This document shows, piece after piece, positions 49,138 through 61,430 of a stretch of 64,000 nucleotides of DNA. Source of the DNA: Caprimulgus europaeus. Taxonomy: Eukaryota; Chordata; Aves; Caprimulgiformes; Caprimulgidae. The stretch spans positions 76,489,474 through 76,553,473 of the forward strand of contig OU015528.1 of assembly GCA_907165065.1 (NCBI GenBank), in the 5' to 3' direction. Every line of letters starts with the position of its first letter. Within the stretch, counting starts at the first letter, position 1. The notes under the pieces were generated by a model that had not been told where the DNA came from, ran no database searches, and saw only the letters and a program-made list of their open reading frames with translations. The position numbers and the translations under genes were made by a program.

Positions 49138-51487
49138 AAGTTAAATTGTATTGCTATTTTTCATATTACTTCAGCAGGTAGCAGATATGAGCTCAAAGTC
49201 AATCATGCCAGCAATAAGCAAGATGATCTGTTGACAGCATATCACAATGGCACACCACCAAGGGTTAGAAGCAAGCTGGAAGCTTAGTCATTTGCTACAT
49301 ATCTTATTTATGTCAATATCAATGAATTCAATTTTAAAAGAATCCAGAGTGTGCATCTCAATGGCCTTCTGCAGCTGTAGGTCCCATAGATTTCCTGGTG
49401 ACTTCAGAAAAAAAAACCCTCTACTTTAAAAAAAAACAGCTACTGTAAATTTAATCTAAATATAGAGGCAACATGCTTGTTTCAGAGCTGATGTCAGGAA
49501 GACCTTGACTGGAAGGTCTCAGGATGCACTTAAATGCTTTGTCTCTTTTCTCCTAATAAAAAGATAATCAAGGATTTTATCCATTTTCACTATAATTAAA
49601 GTTTATCCAAGTGATTGAGCCTGGTTTGTGGCAAGGGGTGCTGAATCATCAGAATACCTCTTAAGGAAGGGAATTTTACTCCATAATGATATTAATTTAA
49701 GGAAAATTATCTAAACTTTCCCTGCAGTTCTTTCTTTATAGTCAATGTAATTAAACATGTGACACACTAAAAGTCAGTAATGCCCCATGAATAATAATAG
49801 AATCAAAGCAGCAATAACTCTATATGTAAAATGAAGTACAAATCCAATAACATATTGAGGACATAATGTCCAGTGTAAGTCACTAGCAGTCATTTTTTCT
49901 ATCAACAGTGGAGTCCTAACACTAAATCTATTCCTAATGTACAAAATGCACAATTAGTTTAGTTTCCCTTATTGCTGGTTTAATTGCTGTCATTCTTGGG
50001 GGAAAATAAAAACAAAAACCAAAACCACAAGAAATCAGTATTAAATAAAGAATAGACAGAGTCAGAACTCATATCTGAAATATAGATGTTGTTTAAACCC
50101 AAAACCTGACTTGAATTGTACACCTAAAATCAAAGGCTAGCACTTTTCTACACTCTTGCTTCATGTATAGAGAGGAATGAATACAGACTAATTTAAATTG
50201 TAATGTCATAGGTTGTTTATACTGCATAAATAAGGTACGGCAGCTGTTTGAAAGGCAATTTGAACTAAAAGGTCTCTGTATTGAATCCTAAAGTATTTAT
50301 ATTCAGTTTTTTACATTGTGTTGTGTTTTCAGAATCATTGGTGAATTTCTTAAATCACTGGTGTACTGGTTAAAGTTTAAAGAAAATGTAATATTGCATG
50401 AACACTGGCTACCCTTAGACTGTCTCCTTAAGTCTAAATGTTTGTAGCTACATACAAAACCGTTGACATAGCCACCTTTACTGAACCAAAACAAACTGCA
50501 GTGAATTGTTGTTCACACTCCCTCAGCCATTATGATTATACAGTATATGTAATGAAGCAAGGCTCCTTAATAACACTGCAAGGACATATTTCATAGTGTG
50601 TTTTTATTGTACATATGATTTCACATATCATTAGCCAGACATTCCAAATGTGTTCCAAGTAGCCTATAAGAAAAACATTAACATGTTGAAACAAGATTAT
50701 TAGCAAAATCAGTATCAATGAATGGAAAATTTATTTATTTATTTTTTTCCTACTCTACTATGGATAACTTCTCTAGCAAGATCAGAGCAATATAATCTTA
50801 GTATACTGTCCTGGATGTCTATAGTACTGAACCAAAAATCCCAACCTTCACCAGAAGTATTGGTTATACTACGTAGGGGTGTAACTGAAGTTTTATTCAA
50901 GTTTCTGGGCATAATAACTCCTCTTTCTCTTTCAGGTAAAAACTTTTACATAAGAAGAAATTGTTTTATTAGCAAGACCTGAGCCTCTGGACCATTCCCT
51001 TTAAGAAAGGAACCTAATTATGTAAGCTTGTGTCAGGTTTCTCTTATACTGCCTTCATTCTACCCCTTGACATCCCTGGCTTCATAGTGAATTCAAATAG
51101 ACCAGACTTATAGGTGTAATATCTTGTGAACAACTCAATTTTTTTGAGACATGTCTTTCCTGTATTCTAAATTTTACATTCCTAATTACTCAAGAGCATT
51201 GTTTCAACAACAGATAAGCAGTATCCAATTCTTCTTCTGTCTTTTCTTTTTCTCAAGCTCACCAGGAAAGATCTTTGACTGGGAGCAATCTGAATAAGCA
51301 AAGTGTGAAGGTGAATTAACACTACTCATACCTAAAAGGGATGTGAAGGTTTTCTCCATCAGAGTATGACCTTATATGAGAATTCAGGTTCCTCAGAAAA
51401 AGGAGAAAGGATGTGTTCTGGAATGAGAACATATAGTTATCTGGGGTAGGATCTGCATCTTTTTGTTCTCATGACAGAAAAAATACA
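49138..51487. other. Unique AT-rich sequence, no gene seen
   Basis: About 2.3 kb without a recognised exon, RNA gene or transposon. Short open frames at 50303-50982 on both strands have no domain signal. Confidence 0.6.
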
Positions 51488-52115
51488 GGAAGGAACCTGG
51501 GGAGGAATAACCCCAGGCAGCAGTACAGGTTGGTGATTGACCTGCTGGAAAGTAGCCTTGCAGAGAAGGACCTGGGAGTACTGGTGGACGACCAGTTGAC
51601 CATGAGCCAACAATGTGCTCTTGTGGCCAAGAAAGCAAATTGTATCCTGGGATTAAGAAGAGTGTGACCAGCAGGTCGAGGGAGGTGATCCTCCCCCTCT
51701 ACTCTGCCCTGGTGAGGCTGCATCTGCAGCACTGTGTCCCGTTCTGGGACTCCCAGTTCAAGAAAGGTAGGGAACTTCTGGAGAGAGTCCAGCAGAAGCT
51801 ACTAAGATAATTAATGAGCTGGAGCATCTTTCTTACAAGAAAAGACTGAGCTGGGTCTGTTTAGCCTGGAGAAGAGGAGACTGAGAGGGTACCTTATCAA
51901 TGTTTGTAGATATCTAAAGGACAGGTGTGAAGAGCATGGGGCCAGACTCTTTTCAGTGGTGGCCAGTGACAGGACAAGAGGCAACGGGCACAAGCTGGAA
52001 CACAGGAGGTTCCATTTAAACATGAGGAAAAACTTCTTTACTGTGAGGGTGCCAGAGCACTGGGGCAGGCTGCCCAGAGAGGTTGTGAAGTCTCCTCTGG
52101 AGATACTCAAAACAT
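51488..52115 (+). mobile_element. CR1 LINE pol segment lacking its 3' tail
   Basis: A plus-strand CR1 of a third subfamily type. Landmarks in order are CCTGGGGAGGAATAACCCC, GACCTGCTGGAAAGTAGCC, GACCAGTTGACCATGAGCC, GACCAGCAGGTCGAGGGAGG and GTGCCAGAGCACTGGGGCAG. In translation the pol C-terminus shows [17 protein letters not shown] and LLERVQQK. Similarity stops at about 52115, just after AGATACTCAAAACATGCC, with no 3' UTR and no ATTCTATG tail. CR1 copies normally keep the 3' end, so this end was probably lost after insertion. Confidence 0.92.
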
Positions 52116-54692
52116 GCCTTACTCTGCTCTGATCACTCTGTTCTCTGTTAATATTGAGAAAATTAAACCTTGTTAAAGTGTAACTCAATCTATTCCAAAA
52201 CATCTAGCCTAGTTGCAGTGAATTACTCCCTGAGCTTTTCTATTTCTTTCCAATGACTTCAGAGAAAGTCCAGAGATGAACTGTGAATGGCCATGCTGTA
52301 CGTGTGCCTATTTACTCTTCGGATCTTGAATGCTCAGACAATAATCAGAGCTCATGCTTCTGTAAGTGGAAGGATATAGGTCTTTTACAGGGCTTGTCTG
52401 TGAGCTTGAGAATGATAACACCAGAGCATTTGACTTGACACTCCTAAAATGTTCAGTTTCTCTAACTAGTACTAGAAATATGATGAACTTTGCAATAATT
52501 GTTGTTTCACTTTACTTTTTTTAACTGTAGTATTAATAGTAGGCATTTTTCACAGGTTTTGTCCTTTTGTATGCTATTTGCAGCTCTTTGACATGATTAA
52601 AAGAATGAGTAAAATGTCTTTGGATTGTAGCCACCCACACAAGTGTACACTGTTTGACTCAGTTTACAGATTCTTTATGGCTCTTGAAATGTCCTAGGAC
52701 ATTCTGCTTTTCCTCCAGCTGCTACTGCAGAAGACCACAGTCTCTTGCATACTTTTTTTTTTTTTTTTTTGTCATATCTTTGTCAATATATCAGGTACTC
52801 TAAGATGCCTCAAATAGCTTTAGTTTTAGTTTTCAGTTTTACACACTGAAACAAGCCAGGCTGAGAGTCATATACTTATACATAGGCGTCTGGATGTAGG
52901 CTTCTGACTCTTGATTAGATCTTCATTTTGTAGCAAGGATTTTTGTTAGGAGCATGAACACATGGCAGTTAATTTATCCCTGTAGAACTGCAGGTTGCTT
53001 TGCACTATCTGAGACATCCTCATGGGACCTACAGGAAAACTGCATCACTGCAGCTTGGAAAATAACAACTTAAATTGCACAAGAAGCCTCTGTACATGCA
53101 GGTGAATTAAACTTCTAACTAACAAGAAAATCCTTAAATTTCACTCCAATTCTTTTGATTTGCAATATTTCAAGAAGACTCAAAAAGAAGAAACTTAAGG
53201 GGGGAAAGACAACCTATTGGGTCTTATGGGACTTGATAAAGCCCTGTCCAGCATGTTCCAGGAGCTTGTATCTTACCATTACCTTGATGTTTGACATTAA
53301 GGAAATATTCAGTCATCTTGTTGGCAGGAATCAAGGATCTTTTAAAAAAAAAATATATGGTCAGTCTTTGGTGCAACTCAGTAATCTAGACATCTATGTC
53401 TAATTCCATCTAAGGAATCTACAAGCTCACAAACATCTACTCTTCTACTGTGGCAGCTGGATACCAGGTGGGAGCACCTAGGGCATCTCAAATGGCACTA
53501 TGTGCCTACACTTAGGAAAATGTATTACCTCCTCTAAGTCTTCAGGTAAATAAAATTAACATTAAAAGAATTTAGAGACATAAGGATGTTTAATTCATTC
53601 TGTTTATCAGTTATTATTTAAATATAGCTTAACGAGGCAAACAAAGCAGAGTGCCTGTATCCTATTATCTTTTTATATTCCAGAAAAAAATAGGCAATGC
53701 ACAAAAAGTGTCTAAAATTGAGCAGCTTGTGGTTATGTTGCTATAGTTACAGGATGATCAGAGATTTTGCTAAGCCAGAAAAAGAAATGAGCAGTTTCAA
53801 ATAGTTTTGCACCTAGTCACTGCAGATAGTGCTACATTTCCAAATACAGAGTTTTGGTCTGCTTCACATTGGTGAAATGCAAAGAAGCCATTTGTCTCCT
53901 GAAATTTCTTATGGATAAAAAAAACCTTCGCACTTTACAACTGAGAATTTCCATGTATACTTTGAAAAAGAAAAACAGCTGCTATTAATAGACATCATCA
54001 GAAAATGATTTCATTTTGTTTTTCTCAGAATACTTCCTTTTTTCCATTTTTCAATACAAAATTAAGCACTTAACATCTTTACGACTGAAGATCAAAAACT
54101 TCTACTTTGCAGCTAAAACCTGCTATCTATAAATAGATACATAAATCTACAATATCTTTCAGTTAAGTAATTATGTTTCCCAAGAATAAATACAACCACA
54201 TGAATGGTCAGTTTGGGAAAAAAAACCCAGCACATTTGTCACTAGAAACAATTCTTATTAAAAATACTAATAAACAGCCTACTTTTTTGAAAACAATTTC
54301 AATATAGATTATGGGTAAAAAAACGCTTACCCAGAGATGTCAGTGCTGGAGACTACAAATGAACTTGAAATGTCCTGATGGGAATTTAAATGAAGAAACA
54401 GAGACAAGGAGTTGCATTTACACCAGGTGACAGTCTGTGCCTAAACTTTTATCCACTTGTTTATATAAATTCTTAAATTTGCTTTTGCATTATGTTTGCC
54501 TGAATGAATGAAAAGTTTTTGTACCTAAATGTGAAAACTTCAGAAGACCAAACATTAAGAAATTATATCCCTAATACTTTCATCTCCTCTTTCATGAATT
54601 CTCATGCACTCACCGAAGCACCTGCTACTCCTAAACTTGTCCATCTTTCTTTGTATATTGAAGAGTGTGGTGCAAATCTTTTACTATTTCAC
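52116..54692. other. Unique AT-rich sequence, no gene seen
   Basis: About 2.6 kb including an 18-base T tract at 52753-52770. No recognised exon, RNA gene or transposon. Confidence 0.6.
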
Positions 54693-54874
54693 TGTAGTTG
54701 GGCTTGTGTGGCAAAGTTTTGGTAGCAGGGTGGGGCTACAGGGGTGCCTTCTGTGACGAGGTGCTAGAAGCTTCCCCTACATCTGACAGAGCCAATACCA
54801 ACTGGCTCCAAGAGGGACCCTCTGCTGGCCAAAGCCAAGCTCATCAGCAATGGTGATAGCACCTCTGGGATAAC

Positions 54875-54883
54875 ATATTTAAG
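54875..54883 (+). promoter_or_regulatory. TATA-like box of the solo LTR
   Basis: ATATTTAAG preceded by CTCTGGGATAAC sits about 180 bp inside the LTR and matches the position of the promoter in related LTRs I recall. Whether it is still active is unknown. Confidence 0.45.
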
Positions 54884-55540
54884 AAGGGGAAAAGTCACCA
54901 AGGTCAGTGAAGAAGGAGGGGGAAGAGGTGCTCCAGGCACTGGAGCAGAGATTTCCCTGCAGCCCATGGTGAAGACCATAGTGAGGCAGGCTGTCCCCCT
55001 GAAGCCCATGGCAGTTAACAGTGGAGCAGATATCCAACTGCAGCCAATGGAGGACCCCACGCCGTAGCAGCCTGAAAGACACTGTGACCCTGTGGGAAGA
55101 CCACACTGGAGCAGATTTTCTGTCAGGACTTATCAACCCACTGGGGACCTGCACTGGAGCAGACCCTTCCTGAAGGCCTGAACAGCATGGACCCACACTG
55201 GAGCAGTTTATGAAGAACTGTAGCCTGTGGGAAGGACTCATGTTGGAGAAGTTAATGGAGGACTGTTTCCCATGAGAGGGACTCCACACTGTAGCAGGAC
55301 AAGAATGCGAGGTGCACTTCCCCTAAGGAGGAAGGAGAGGCAGAAACAAAGTGTGATGACCACAACCCCCATTCCTGTCCCCCTGCACTGATTGTCAGGG
55401 AGGAGGTAGAGAAATCAGGAGTAAAGTTAAGCCCAGGAAGAAGGGAGGAGTAGGGAGGAGTAGGGGAATGGTGTTTCAAGATTTGTTTTTATTTATTTTT
55501 ATTATTTTTTGTTTTATTTCCCTACTCTGATATGACTGGC

Positions 55541-55546
55541 AATAAA
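55541..55546 (+). promoter_or_regulatory. Polyadenylation signal of the solo LTR
   Basis: An AATAAA hexamer follows a T-rich stretch and lies about 190 bp before the LTR end, with GT/T-rich sequence downstream (CAAGTCTGTTTTGACC). This is the usual arrangement of an LTR R/U5 border. Confidence 0.6.
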
Positions 55547-55733
55547 TTAAACTAATTTCCCCAAGTCAAGTCTGTTTTGACCATGACAGTAACTGGTGAA
55601 TGATCTCTCCCTGTCCTTATCTCAACCCATGAGCCTTTTGTTATAATTTTTCTCCCCAGTCTAGTTGAGGAGGAAGAATGATAGAGTGGGCTTTGGTGGG
55701 CATCTGGCATCCCGCGAGGTTCAACCCACCACA

Positions 55734-58700
55734 ATGATATATGCTGGTTCTCAGAGATCCTGACTCTGAAAAACTCTTTTGTACCTCCTTTGAACTCTGA
55801 TGCTTAAAGTTTTACTGACCTTTGCTATGAAAAAATAAAAGCAACTGAAATCCCTAGGTGTTAAATTAGATACAGTCTCTAAATAAAGGCTAATGTCTCA
55901 GACTATATCCAACAAGTCCAAACTTACCTTCTACTCAGATCTAGGCATGTGGTGACTTTTGTGAAAAAAACTTAGGATTCTATTTATACAAAAAGGAAAC
56001 AGCTGAGCATCTGCTTGTCTTTATATAATTTCTGGGATTATGACAAGAGAGCCACATGTATCTTCAACAGACCTCCATCACCTATAGCAAATGAAATGGG
56101 CTCCTGACCTCTTACTGTTCCTAGTTAAGGTAAGCAGGATTCTTGGGTTTGGTTCAGTAGCACATCCTTAAATGTCTAATACTGTGTGAGATGCAGCAGA
56201 AGCTGTAAGACATATATATGATGTAGCAGACATAACACAGAAAGAACAGCAGGCTTACAGCCTTCTGCAGTTATATGAAGGCCAAACAGGGAGCTTAAAG
56301 TGGGCTCTAGATGCCTATGCTTAGGTAGCTGAATTGAGGCAGTAATTAATACAGGTGGAGAGGACTGGATTCAGTTGTCTGTATCTAGGTGTCTAGTGTC
56401 ATATCAGGTACTCTGTCATCTCCTATCTGGCCTCCATCTGTTGCTCAGAAACTGCAAACTACTTTTGTGTCTGGTGTCCTACCTGCCAGTCATGTATGGA
56501 CTAGTGGGGAATCCTTGATCATCTGAAACATACTTTTAAGGGAACTGAATCTGGCCTCAGAATTTCATTAACTAAAGAGAGTCAAACTTTCATAAAGATA
56601 GTTTAGACACATCAATCACTTGTGAAAACCTAATTTATATACCTACCTGTAGATAGCTCATCAGTAGACTGAAACCCACAGTTAAAGTTTCAAAGTCAGT
56701 AGGAAGTTAATTACTCTTTCTTTAACAGTTGACAGATATCTAAGAAGAGATTCATTTCAACTCAGTGTAGGCATCTAAAGTAGATCAGAAGAATAGCTCC
56801 CTGTAAGTGATTCAGTTTCTTTCATGAGGGCATGTGGTCCCATTTGAGATGTCTCTGGGAAACCCATGTGGTCTCCAGATGCTGCTCCAGAAGGCTATTG
56901 GTGTCCCCTGAGTTCTAATGTCACATATACTGGCCACATACTAATGTCTTAGATGCTCTATGGTATCATCATGGCATTTGGTACAATTTGTTGCATAAAC
57001 GTAGGTCACTTCCTCTCCCAAATTATGAGTCCCACAAAGGACAGTATAGATATGCAAAAACAGGGCAAGACACGTTCCGTTTTTGACTAGTGTATAGCCC
57101 TAACTGCTAAAGACAGTGATAGACAGAGTCCAAAGTGAGAAGACTGGCTGATGAGTTTTCAGAGGAAATGTACAATGCTTTGCAGGTGAGATAATCACTT
57201 ATCCTATAGTGTTCTTAGAGCTTCCAAAAACCTTTGAATGGAAAACTGATGCTCTTCATTATGCATGCATTACAGATTTACCATTAGGCCAGTAATTTTT
57301 CTAGCACAGAAAAATTTCACCAAGGTAATTTATGTTTCAAAGGAGATACATGAAACCCTGCAAGAGTCATCAGTGGGATAATGTGCCTTAGGGGTGGGGG
57401 GAGAGAAATATCTGTCATCTTATGGGTAGAGGTTATTTATTTTCATGTAACTTAGATGTTTCAAGATATTTGTACGAATCTCTTAGCACAAAGTGAGTTA
57501 ACTGAGATTTTTACAAAAATTTTGTCGTACAAATGTTTTTCCTGCTTGAAAACTAATTTAATTTCTTTTTTGTACATTTGCTTTTTTATTAATCTGAGAA
57601 AAAAATAAAGGAGCTGAAACAGAACTATATAGGATTATACACTGCCAATACCAAATCAATTTGTACAGAACTGGCTTATAATTACTATAGTTCTTCTGAA
57701 GCTAACTTCTCAATTTAATCAAAGAGTATATGAAAACACCACAATACTAATTTTAAAATAAAAGATTTGTCTGTGTCATGCAAAATAATGCCTGAATTGC
57801 TCTGTTGGTCTATAGTTTCTTCGTAGCAATTCTCCCATTCTGCAAACTTGCTACTTATAAGAGAATTACACAGCATAATCAGATGACTTAACTGACTCTG
57901 AAATTGTAGTATGAGGAAAAACGTGAGAGTGAAGTGCCAGACTATCAACTGAAACATTACTCTAACAACGTCCGAGATGATCAGAGAACAAAAAAAGTCC
58001 ATACTCCCACTCCAAACTATCAATTAGAGAAAAACTGCTCATTCATAATCATGAGCAAATTAGGCTAGAAATCTCTGCTGGAGATTATTTGAAATTGGAA
58101 CTGTTTGTTTGTTTGTTTGTTTTGGCTAGTGGAAGTTATTAGATTGACAGAAGTATTCTTTCCTCATTTCTTCTCCTTCTTATGTGCACTCCACAATACA
58201 GGACTGATAAGGGACATGATTACAAAGGTGTTTAGGCTCCTAACTCCAGTCAGGTTATTGGATACCTAAGACTTCTAATGTCCTGTAAATTCCATCCCTA
58301 AAAGTTCAAGTTTTTGAATAGTTCTGCATTATGTTAATTATTATGCAGAGGAACAGCCCAAGGCCAAAAATAAGACCCACAAAAACTGAAAAATCAGCAT
58401 CATAAGTAGTGCTCTGAGCAAGACTACACTTCATAATGAAGAGTAGACAGCAATAGTGGAGGCATACAATATTTGCTCTGGGGGTGTATTTCGAGTATAT
58501 TTCAGATAAATTCTAGATACGCAAGAACAAAGCCCTGATTCAGTAATCTAACCACTGGTACCCTGCATCATTTAAGACTCTAAGGTAGCTGATCGTCATC
58601 TGCCTCTCCAAGGAGGTATGGGTCTTTTATAGGTCTTGTGTCATAGACGCCAGCTGGGGTACATGCCTTAAATAATGTAAGGTCTCCTTTGCTTAGGTAA

Positions 58701-58756
58701 TTAAATTGAACCTCAAGTGCCTGAGCATGATGCTGCCTTTATTACAAAGATGGGTT
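55734..58756. other. Unique AT-rich sequence, no gene seen
   Basis: About 3 kb with no recognised exon or RNA gene. A GTTT microsatellite lies at 58103-58123. The stretches at 56280-56400 and 58225-58300 contain CTAGATGCC-, TAGGTGTCTAG- and CCTAACTCC-like phrases that may be remnants of very old repeats, but I cannot name a family. Confidence 0.5.
58103..58123 (+). repeat. (GTTT)n microsatellite
   Basis: Five GTTT units in a row. A short simple repeat. Confidence 0.92.
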
Positions 58757-58800
58757 ATCATAGAATCATGGAATCATAGAATGTTGTGAGTTGGACAGAT
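58757..58800 (-). mobile_element. CR1 3' tail stub (minus strand)
   Basis: Only the terminal tail of a CR1 is present. ATCATAGAATCATGGAATCA is followed by TAGAATGTTGTGAGTTGG on the plus strand. After about 44 bp the similarity ends abruptly. This is either an extremely short 5'-truncated insertion or the remainder of a copy lost by deletion. Confidence 0.8.
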
Positions 58801-59289
58801 AGTTGTGTTGGGCAGCAAACACTTGGGTTAGCAAAACCATTATGGTTGGAGGCTGTTGCTGATGGTGAAGAAGGAATCAGGGCTTTTAGGATGATGACTG
58901 CTAGCAACTGAAGTCATTGCCCTCATTCCTTCCAACACCTTGGTAGCAGCAGGCAGCACACCCTGATTGACTGCCTCACCTCCCATCCAGGCGCTTCCCC
59001 TTAGCCTCTCCTAATTTTACCAGAAGTTACTCATCCCTGTTCCCACCCCATTCCTGTTTTAAAACAAACATACAAAACAAAACAAAACAAAACTCCACAA
59101 ACCCCAAATCTGTATTTCTGCAAAACTGTTAGCTGACTCTGCTATGTTATGCAGCATAATGACAAAATAACTCTGTTGGAGTCTCTAGCAAAACGTACCC
59201 TCAACAGTGTAAAATTGACAGCCTAGGATACGTTTATGGCAACTAATACTATAAAATCTGGACACTTCACATGCTTTATGATATCTCAC
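58801..59289. other. Unique sequence with GC-richer pocket, no gene seen
   Basis: The part at 58870-59060 is clearly richer in G and C than its surroundings, but no domain, splice pattern or repeat family is recognised. An (ACAAA)n stretch lies at 59072-59093. Confidence 0.5.
59072..59093 (+). repeat. (AAAAC)n microsatellite
   Basis: Four CAAAA-type units in a row, a common simple repeat. Confidence 0.9.
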
Positions 59290-59455
59290 AGAGATAAAGA
59301 AGGAAGAATTATTTGACAACTGGGAGTAAGAGGCACAGAAAGGAAAAATTACTTATCTAGGATGACATAAAACACCTGTAACAGAGAAGGAAGCTAAACC
59401 TGGGTCCCCTAATTTCGAGGCTTATGTGCTAGTCACTAGATAATCCTTCCTGCTC
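59290..59455 (-). mobile_element. Possible MIR-like SINE relic (minus strand)
   Basis: Plus-strand text AGAGGCACAGAAAGGAAAAA, TTACTTATCTAGGATGACAT, AAACCTGGGTCCCC and GTGCTAGTCACTAGATAATC follows the order of the reverse complement of old MIR-type SINEs (GAGGCACAGAGAGG, TTGCCCAAGGTCACA, AACCCAGG...). Similarity spans more of the element than at 20140-20215. Divergence is high, as expected for an element active before birds and mammals separated. Confidence 0.55.
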
Positions 59456-60304
59456 CAAGGCTGAAATCTTGGTGTTCTTATTGATTCTGCATGTTTTTAA
59501 AGCAAGATTTTCAGAAATACACAGTTTAGGTGCTGGCTGAAGTCTCTCTCCATTGAACTGGGAAAAAAAAAGAAAAAAAGAAAAAAAAGTTTTATCATAG
59601 AAGCCACCACTACAAGAATTAAGCCAGATGATCTTCACTAATTAATTCTGATCTAAGTAAAAGCTCAAACTCCCATTTCATTTTTTGCACTCTGCACACA
59701 CTTAGTACACAAGAAATACAGGACTCTAACAGACTCAACTGAAATATTTATGTGATTCAGTACACTTTACAAGACAGTATTTTCAAGCAACACTGCTGCA
59801 GGTGTCAATTATTAGGAGACTATTTTTTATACTAGTTCCTTCTCCAAAGAAAGAACCAGGAGCCTGAGCTGCCTTTGCATAAACACACAATATCTTCTAA
59901 CCTTTCCCTGTTAAGCCAGCAATGCAAGAGCTTCCATCTCCCAGCCCTGTACGATTGTTTAGGGTACACTGGGTGGTCCAAAACTGTAGTAGATAATTAT
60001 GCCTGGGCTGCTCATTGAATCTCCAGGTACATTCCCATGGTTCACTGGCCAGTAAGAAGATCACTATTCTCTAGAACCAGTAAAGCGGGCTGTAAGTATT
60101 ATTCTTGAGTGAGCACATGAGACTGGGATTGTTTGCACAATAAAATTTCTGATTTGAGAGAAAGCTGAGGTTGGAGCCTCTGTTTTTCTTCTACTGCATC
60201 CAGAAATTTAAATCTTTTTAAGTCTGTTTACAAAGAGGGAGAGAGTAGGCTTTCAATTAAGGTTTGCAAGACCTATGTTAAAAATATCAACAAGTTACTA
60301 AGTA
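59456..60304. other. Unique sequence, no gene seen
   Basis: About 850 bp with a purine-rich AAAAAAAG tract at 59561-59589. No recognised exon, RNA gene or transposon. Confidence 0.55.
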
Positions 60305-60481
60305 TCTTCACAGAATCACAGCACCACTGAAGTTGGAAAGGGTCCTCTGGAGTCCAACCTCCCTGCTTGAGCATGGTCAGCTAAAGCAGGTTGCTCAGGG
60401 CCATCTCCAGTCAGATTTTTAGTATCTCCAAGGACAGAAGCTCTGTAACTTCTCTGGGCAGTTCTAGTGTTTGATCAGAAA

Positions 60482-60536
<55 letters not shown>

Positions 60537-60965
60537 GAAAGATTTAAGTGGCGTTTCGTGTATTCTAGTTTGTGCCTGTTACCTTCTGGCCTGTCTCTTG
60601 TTTTCACTCAGAAGAGTCTGACTCCATCTTCTTTACTCCCCTCACCCTCGTTAGGTGTTTCCACACAGCAGTAAGAGACCCCAGCATGTACTGATGCATG
60701 GGATTATTCCTCCTCATGTGCTGGACTTTTCATTTCCCTTTGCTGAACTTCGTTAATTTCCTGTTGTCCCATTTTCACAGCCTATCAAGGTCTCTTTAAA
60801 AGGGAATATAATCATCTGGTCTGTCAACTACTCCTCCTAGATTTGTGTCACCTGCAAACTGACTGAGGATGCACTTTTCCTGGTCATCTAGGTGATAAAT
60901 GAAGATGTTAAACAGTACTGGCCCCAATATTGGCCTTAGGAGCTCACCACTAATAACTGACCCCA
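60305..60965 (-). mobile_element. CR1 LINE (minus strand), interrupted by a microsatellite
   Basis: Plus-strand text starts CACAGAATCACAGCACCACT, passes CTCTGGGCAGTTCTAGTG, then the AAAT array, then AGTTTGTGCCTGTTACC, CAGAAGAGTCTGACTCC, TTTGCTGAACTTCGTTAATT, TTTGTGTCACCTGCAAACTG and GAAGATGTTAAACAGTACTG, and fades near 60965. It is the reverse complement of a CR1 running from 3' UTR inward. The order of parts is normal and the divergence moderate to high. The tail is badly decayed. Confidence 0.85.
60479..60536 (+). repeat. (AAAT)n microsatellite, about 14.5 units
   Basis: A perfect tetranucleotide array of 58 bp sits inside the minus-strand CR1, at the place where related copies read ACAGTAAAGAAGTT. 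The array appears to have grown from that A-rich segment after the CR1 inserted. Its purity suggests it still varies in length between individuals. Confidence 0.96.
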
Positions 60966-61430
60966 TTTAATTTCATTTTTCTTTTTTTTTTTAAGTCTAT
61001 TTATCTAAAATGTAGCTTTTTTTTATCAAGCAAATGGTCCAAGTTTCCTCTGAAGCCATAGGAGAGTTAGTGTCAGAGAAAGATTTGTCTCTTCCTAAAA
61101 GACAAGTATCTGTCCCATCCAATTATTTCTTTCCATTAACTGTAACTGAATCCTTGATTACTATGGTTAGAGAGCTAGTCTTTAAAAACTATACATAGGT
61201 TAGATGAATCTCACACCTCTTTAAAGAATTAAATTGAGCTATCAGTAAAAGAATAGCTTGAGAAAGGGTCCACATCAAAATACCTTAGGGGCATAAGTAC
61301 TCATCAACATTTTACTCTGATTTGAAGTGTGCTGTAATCAGAGTCCACTCTGACTGGATTTCCACATGGAGCTTGAAAAGGCTTCCTAACAAGACTTCTT
61401 TTAAAATGAACACATTTATCCAACAATTTG

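Larger units (their letters stand above)
54693..55733 (+). mobile_element. Solo LTR of an endogenous retrovirus (1041 bp)
   Basis: The element begins TGTAGTTGGGCTTGTGTGGC and ends GTTCAACCCACCACA, giving TG...CA ends. I recognise the text (for example AGCTTCCCCTACATCTGAC, and GCACCTCTGGGATAAC near 54860) as a long avian LTR family. Promoter-like ATATTTAAG lies at 54875-54883, and an AATAAA polyadenylation signal at 55541-55546. A GC-rich middle of loosely repeated CACTGGAGCAGA-type phrases lies at 54930-55300. Open frames on the minus strand at 54764-55479 are shadows of this non-coding LTR. No retroviral gene adjoins it, so it is a solo LTR. No clear target-site duplication was found; the start could be a few bases off. 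Confidence 0.88.

Noticed and set aside
54764..55479. Minus-strand open frames of 75 to 136 codons
   Set aside because: They lie inside the GC-rich solo LTR, which is non-coding and oriented on the other strand; stop density is low because of base composition.
21982..55733. Two LTRs as the ends of one provirus
   Set aside because: The two LTRs differ completely in sequence and length, and the 32 kb between them holds no retroviral gene; they are independent solo LTRs.
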